A stretch of 64,000 bases of DNA, from contig NZ_QPJM01000018.1 in NCBI RefSeq assembly GCF_003337575.1, positions 35,518 through 99,517 on the forward strand. Direction: 5' to 3'. How positions within the stretch are numbered: position 1 is the first letter of the stretch; every line of letters begins with the position of its first letter. This stretch comes from Phyllobacterium bourgognense (GTDB lineage Bacteria; Pseudomonadota; Alphaproteobacteria; Rhizobiales; Rhizobiaceae). Position numbers and translations under genes: made by a program. The notes under the pieces are model-generated. The model had not been told where the DNA came from and did no database searches. It saw only the letters and a program-made list of their open reading frames with translations. Shown here piece by piece: positions 61,887 to 64,000 of the stretch.

Positions 61887-64000
61887 ATGTATGCATTTTC
61901 AGGGGCGGATTCCGCCCGTTCTCCATTATCGCCTTCATTCCATCGCGTGCGCCGCAAGCTGCTTTCGTTTGTGTCAGCAGCGGCAATCGCCATCGCATTG
62001 CCGACAGTTCCCGCTTTGGCGCATGACGCCGGCAAGTATTTCATGGCCGATGGCAGCAAAACTGATGACCTCGATACGGCCATGCAGAGCTGGCGCGACG
62101 ATCCAGAATTCAAGGGAACATGGGGTTTTGCAGCCATCAATGCTGAAGCTGCATTTGCGCGCGGCATCACCGGCAAGGGCATTCTTATCGGTCTCCTTGA
62201 TAGCGGCACGAAGGTGAGCCACCCTGAATTCAAGGACAAGAACATCAAGGTTCTCAGCTATACGGGCACCTATGCTGACGGGACACCGTTCGACATTCGC
62301 GGCGACGATCCAAAAGATGGGCACGGCACAAAAATGGCCGGGCTTCTTGGCGCAGCGCGTGACCATATTGGCATGATGGGCCTGGCCTACAGCGCGGATC
62401 TCGTGATTGGCAGCACCGGGCTCGACGATAGCCACGATCTGGAATATGCGACGAGGCCCTACGAATATTTCAAGCTTGTGCAGGAAGGGCTGGTCAAATC
62501 CGGTGTGCGCATCATCAGTAACAGCTGGGGTCAATCGCCGGGAATTGATGGGACTTTGAATTATCTGAACGGGTTTTATTCCCGTGCGCCCAAGCCTTCC
62601 TATCTGGATGCGATGGCGGATGCTGCAAATGCTGGCGTGATCCAGGTTGTCGCTGGGTATAATGAAGGAACAGCCAATCCCGCAATCACGCCAATATTGC
62701 CCCATTACCGGCCAGAGCTCGAAAAGAACTGGATCGCCGTTGCCAATCTGGACGCTCCCGAAGAGTTGGGCTCCAGCAACAAATGCGGAGCAGCCCAATA
62801 CTGGTGTATTTCCGCGCCCGGCGACGGCTCCACAAGCACATATCTTGACGATGGATATGCCGGCTCTGGCGGAACGTCGTCCGCGACACCTCATGCTTCC
62901 GCGACACTGGCTTTGCTGATGCAGCGCTTTCCTGGTCTCGGTAACGATGAAATTCGTCAAATCATGCTTACCACGGCGACGGACATAGGCGAGGCGGGCG
63001 TCGACGCCAAGTTTGGCTGGGGTCGCATCGATATTGCCAAGGCCATGAACGGTCCCGGGCAGTTCCTGTCGCGATTCAACGCCAATCTGGGAGAGGGTGT
63101 CACCGACACATGGTCCAACGATATTTCGCAAGTCGCTCTCGACCAGCGGCAGACGGAGCAGCAGCAGGAGGTAACGGCGTGGAGTGCCCGAAAGAGCGCT
63201 CTAGGTTTGAAAGACGGGATTCCCGCGAATCTTGTCGAAACACTTGCCGGCACTCTCGTCAATGATGTTCCGGAAGGCAAGAAGCTGCTCGAGGCAGCGA
63301 TCGCAGCCAATATACAGGAAAAGTACACAGCCGAGAAATTGCAGGCTGCGTTGGTTGCTGCCGGGGCAAACCCGGCGGGATCGGCACTGCTCGCGCTCTA
63401 TGAAAAGTCCCATCCCGGATGGGCAAGCGGTTGGAGCACTGAAACAGACTATGCCAACTTCATCGCCAGCTACACAGATGATCGGGCAATAGCAGGTGTG
63501 ATCGCGCCGGCAGCGGCGGAAGTGGTAGAATCCGAATTCACGTCCAGTGAACTTCGCACGGCCTATCTCGCAACCAAGACCTACGATGCCGGCCTGACCA
63601 AATCCGGTTTGGGCACGTTGACGCTTGCCGGCAAGAACACGTATCGCGGCGATACGATCGTCGATGGCGGGGAGCTTGCCATTGCCCAAGGCGGCTCGAT
63701 CGTCTCGAACGCTGTTGTCAATGACGCCGGCTTGTTCCGGGTCGATGGGACGGCGGCGAATGCAACGATCAACAAGGGCGGAGCGCTGCAGGTTGGCACG
63801 AGCGGGGTTACCGGCGATGTCACTGTCGATGGCGGCCTCGCCAGTCTCGATGGGTCGTCCGGCAGGGTCGCCATCAATGCAGGCGGCAGACTCACCGGTC
63901 ATGACGGCCGCCTGGCAGCCCTTTCCGCCAATGCCGGCGGTACGGTTGCGCCGGGCCATTCGCTCGGTGTCTTGCATGTCAGCGGCGATGTCACCTTCCT
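61887..64000 (+). CDS. Subtilisin-type autotransporter, 5' part (3' end off window)
   Basis: The frame is open from ATG 61887 (AAAGGACG upstream) to the window end, 704 codons with no stop. An extended signal peptide (residues ~20-45, ending VPALA) is followed by an S8 protease domain with a complete triad: Asp105 in GLLDSGTKVSHPE, His146 in DGHGTKMAG and Ser331 in GGTSSATPHA. From ~570 the passenger changes to a beta-helix with an autotransporter-associated repeat (GLGTLTLAGKNTYRGDTIVD) and glycine-rich strands. The outer-membrane beta-barrel is expected beyond 64000. Secreted protease or adhesin-type maturation role. Confidence 0.93.
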   Translation, partial: MYAFSGADSARSPLSPSFHRVRRKLLSFVSAAAIAIALPTVPALAHDAGKYFMADGSKTDDLDTAMQSWRDDPEFKGTWGFAAINAEAAFARGITGKGILIGLLDSGTKVSHPEFKDKNIKVLSYTGTYADGTPFDIRGDDPKDGHGTKMAGLLGAARDHIGMMGLAYSADLVIGSTGLDDSHDLEYATRPYEYFKLVQEGLVKSGVRIISNSWGQSPGIDGTLNYLNGFYSRAPKPSYLDAMADAANAGVIQVVAGYNEGTANPAITPILPHYRPELEKNWIAVANLDAPEELGSSNKCGAAQYWCISAPGDGSTSTYLDDGYAGSGGTSSATPHASATLALLMQRFPGLGNDEIRQIMLTTATDIGEAGVDAKFGWGRIDIAKAMNGPGQFLSRFNANLGEGVTDTWSNDISQVALDQRQTEQQQEVTAWSARKSALGLKDGIPANLVETLAGTLVNDVPEGKKLLEAAIAANIQEKYTAEKLQAALVAAGANPAGSALLALYEKSHPGWASGWSTETDYANFIASYTDDRAIAGVIAPAAAEVVESEFTSSELRTAYLATKTYDAGLTKSGLGTLTLAGKNTYRGDTIVDGGELAIAQGGSIVSNAVVNDAGLFRVDGTAANATINKGGALQVGTSGVTGDVTVDGGLASLDGSSGRVAINAGGRLTGHDGRLAALSANAGGTVAPGHSLGVLHVSGDVTF

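Overview
The window reads as chromosomal DNA of an alphaproteobacterium of the order Hyphomicrobiales (Rhizobiales), probably near Phyllobacteriaceae/Brucellaceae. This is inferred from gene content: a CysN-CysC (NodQ-type) fusion, a choline-O-sulfatase bet operon, a rhizobial-type asparaginase, a transglutaminase/ATP-grasp/alpha-E cluster, and dense palindromic intergenic repeats. The DNA is moderately GC-rich and tightly packed. Nothing in it identifies a species. There is no rRNA, IS element, CRISPR array or intact prophage; two tRNAs are present (Gln, Pro).

Layout. 1-4.3 kb: the 3' end of a phospholipase C, a DUF1499 membrane protein, an MBL hydrolase, the biotin transporter BioY and two tiny membrane ORFs. 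4.3-10.6 kb: a purine-catabolism run (puuE, allA, xdhA, xdhB, uraD, hiuH). 10.7-16.2 kb: a DUF2793 tail-type protein, a RelE-like toxin behind a large unrecognised partner, and a surface-polysaccharide pair (CapD-like epimerase and a WecA-type transferase). 16.4-22.4 kb: tRNA-Gln, ribokinase/FucU, and sulfate activation (cysD, cysNC, cysQ). 22.4-25.6 kb: a vitamin B12 ABC importer behind a cobalamin riboswitch. 26.1-32.8 kb: a three-gene transglutaminase/ATP-grasp peptide-modification cluster. 33-39.9 kb: an aminotransferase and an oligopeptide-type ABC transporter, interrupted by an inserted vapBC module. 40-47.6 kb: tRNA-Pro, a mannose-1-phosphate guanylyltransferase/AGE fusion, and the betCAB osmoprotectant operon. 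47.7-64 kb: a thiolase, DUF3750 protein, asparaginase, Tat-exported beta-helix protein, GreA/B-like factor, AbrB-Doc module, methylmalonyl-CoA mutase with corA, an SDR, a HerA-like ATPase and the 5' part of a subtilisin-type autotransporter.

Themes. The purine genes cover hypoxanthine/xanthine to urate and the steps after urate oxidation, but no uricase is visible here. Three loci touch B12/cobalt: the riboswitch-controlled importer, the B12-dependent mutase, and a CorA gene one base behind it. Intergenic space is full of foldback DNA. There are four copies of one long inverted repeat (family A), three of a direct-repeat/hairpin element (family B), and a foldback of about 270 bp that runs into the start of cysNC.

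The most unusual item is a duplicated micro-gene element (about 15.9-16.2 kb and 25.7-25.9 kb, both minus strand). Each copy has a three-hairpin leader, a Shine-Dalgarno site, a 28-30 residue ORF starting MWFLPLRITLE and a terminal hairpin. The two copies differ mainly by synonymous changes and by paired changes that preserve the hairpins, so both peptide and RNA fold appear to be under selection. I do not recognise this family.
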